DNA of 32,135 bases from Phoronis australis (taxonomy: Eukaryota > Phoronida > Phoronidae), in the NCBI GenBank assembly GCA_002633005.1, contig NMRA01000433.1:356411-388545 (forward strand), read 5' to 3'. Under the pieces are notes generated by a model. The model was given only the letters and a program-made list of their open reading frames with translations, was not told the origin of the DNA and searched no databases. Both the position numbers and the translations under genes were made by a program. This document shows, piece by piece, positions 31,656 through 32,135 of this stretch (the first letter of the stretch is position 1; the number at the start of each line of letters is the position of its first letter).

Positions 31656-31952
31656 CTTTAACTACTATTCCCACACTAAAAGACCTACTTACTTATGGGC
31701 CACAGCGTTTGCGCGCGAAACCTACTTCTTGTTGTAATGCTTATTACACGTTTTATATTTTGTGCCATCAATTCTTAGCAAATTTGTCGTAATTGAAATA
31801 GTCTTCAAATGCCCAAAAGACCAAACCCATTTTTCTTGTTGGCAATAATGACGGGATTGCTTTGGAAATCGTCTTAAGATAAGGTTTGACAAAGAGAGTA
31901 TTGCAAGTTTCTGAGTGATTCACTAAGGCTTCGATTAAAGTTCACATCTTAC

Positions 31953-32057
31953 CAGCAGCTTCTGTTTTTTCATCGTCACTCAGGTTCCAATGAAGGAAAT
32001 TTTCTTCATTGCACAGTGGAGCAGACGACGGAAACGGAGTCGTAGTGCGCAGCGCCA
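31953..32057 (-). CDS. Candidate exon of a further minus-strand gene at the right edge
   Basis: Between a possible acceptor (CTAACCGGCAG|TGGCGC) and a strong donor (GCTGCTG|GTAAGA), one frame reads ALRTTTPFPSSAPLCNEENF and then LHWNLSDDEKTEAA. It has protein-like composition but no ATG, so an upstream exon would be needed. The surroundings are CpG-rich. I do not recognise the product. An ATG in another frame (MKKQKLL) could instead make this a first exon. Confidence 0.25.
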
Positions 32058-32135
32058 CTGCCGGTTAGCTAGGATATCGTGGGAGATCCTATACTTAGCC
32101 ATAGTTCCGTTACGAATGCGCTGTGTTCCGAATTT

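Overview
The window is from an intron-rich, AT-rich animal genome. It has GT-AG introns, introns of about 0.4 to 2.5 kb, frequent minisatellites, foldback/MITE-like elements and a few assembly Ns (10608-10609, 18351, 26097, 31427). This fits a marine invertebrate (lancelet, hemichordate, echinoderm or mollusc grade). The sequence alone does not let me name the species, and there is no sign of bacterial or viral gene organisation.

Two real genes can be assembled exon by exon. On the minus strand, about 4.5 kb down to beyond the left edge, lies SURF1, the mitochondrial inner-membrane factor for cytochrome c oxidase assembly. Four exons (4449-4328, 3815-3627, 2857-2785, 1694-1647) join in phase and read through diagnostic SURF1 segments. 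The C-terminal exons must lie left of position 1. A possible upstream exon (5570-5439) and a housekeeping-type start context (5799) mark a possible 5' end. On the plus strand, 12095-29130 holds a complete F-box/leucine-rich-repeat gene of 11 coding exons. All ten splice junctions keep phase, giving a predicted 663-residue protein, with AATAAA at 29238. It looks like a substrate receptor of an SCF ubiquitin ligase, with FBXL18 as the nearest family member I can suggest.

Region by region: 1-884 is a 27-bp minisatellite whose plus strand is open in all frames. 885-5.6 kb is SURF1 with a 25-bp tandem repeat touching one splice acceptor. 5.6-12 kb is mostly non-coding and carries three inverted-repeat elements (7250-7825, 8841-9419, 9866-10944); the last has arms with alternating TTCGCGAGA-type motifs and CRE palindromes. 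A CpG-bearing stretch with an ETS-type site (11.1-11.26 kb) may be the promoter of the F-box gene. Inside that gene, about 1.45 kb including most of exon 6 is present twice (16.9-18.35 and 18.56-20.01 kb), and the first copy ends at an N. Intron 10 carries a 26-bp by 35 minisatellite and a small 22-bp TIR element. 29.2-32.1 kb is intergenic, with repeated blocks, a tRNA-derived SINE-like sequence on the minus strand and a possible exon of a further minus-strand gene at the right edge.
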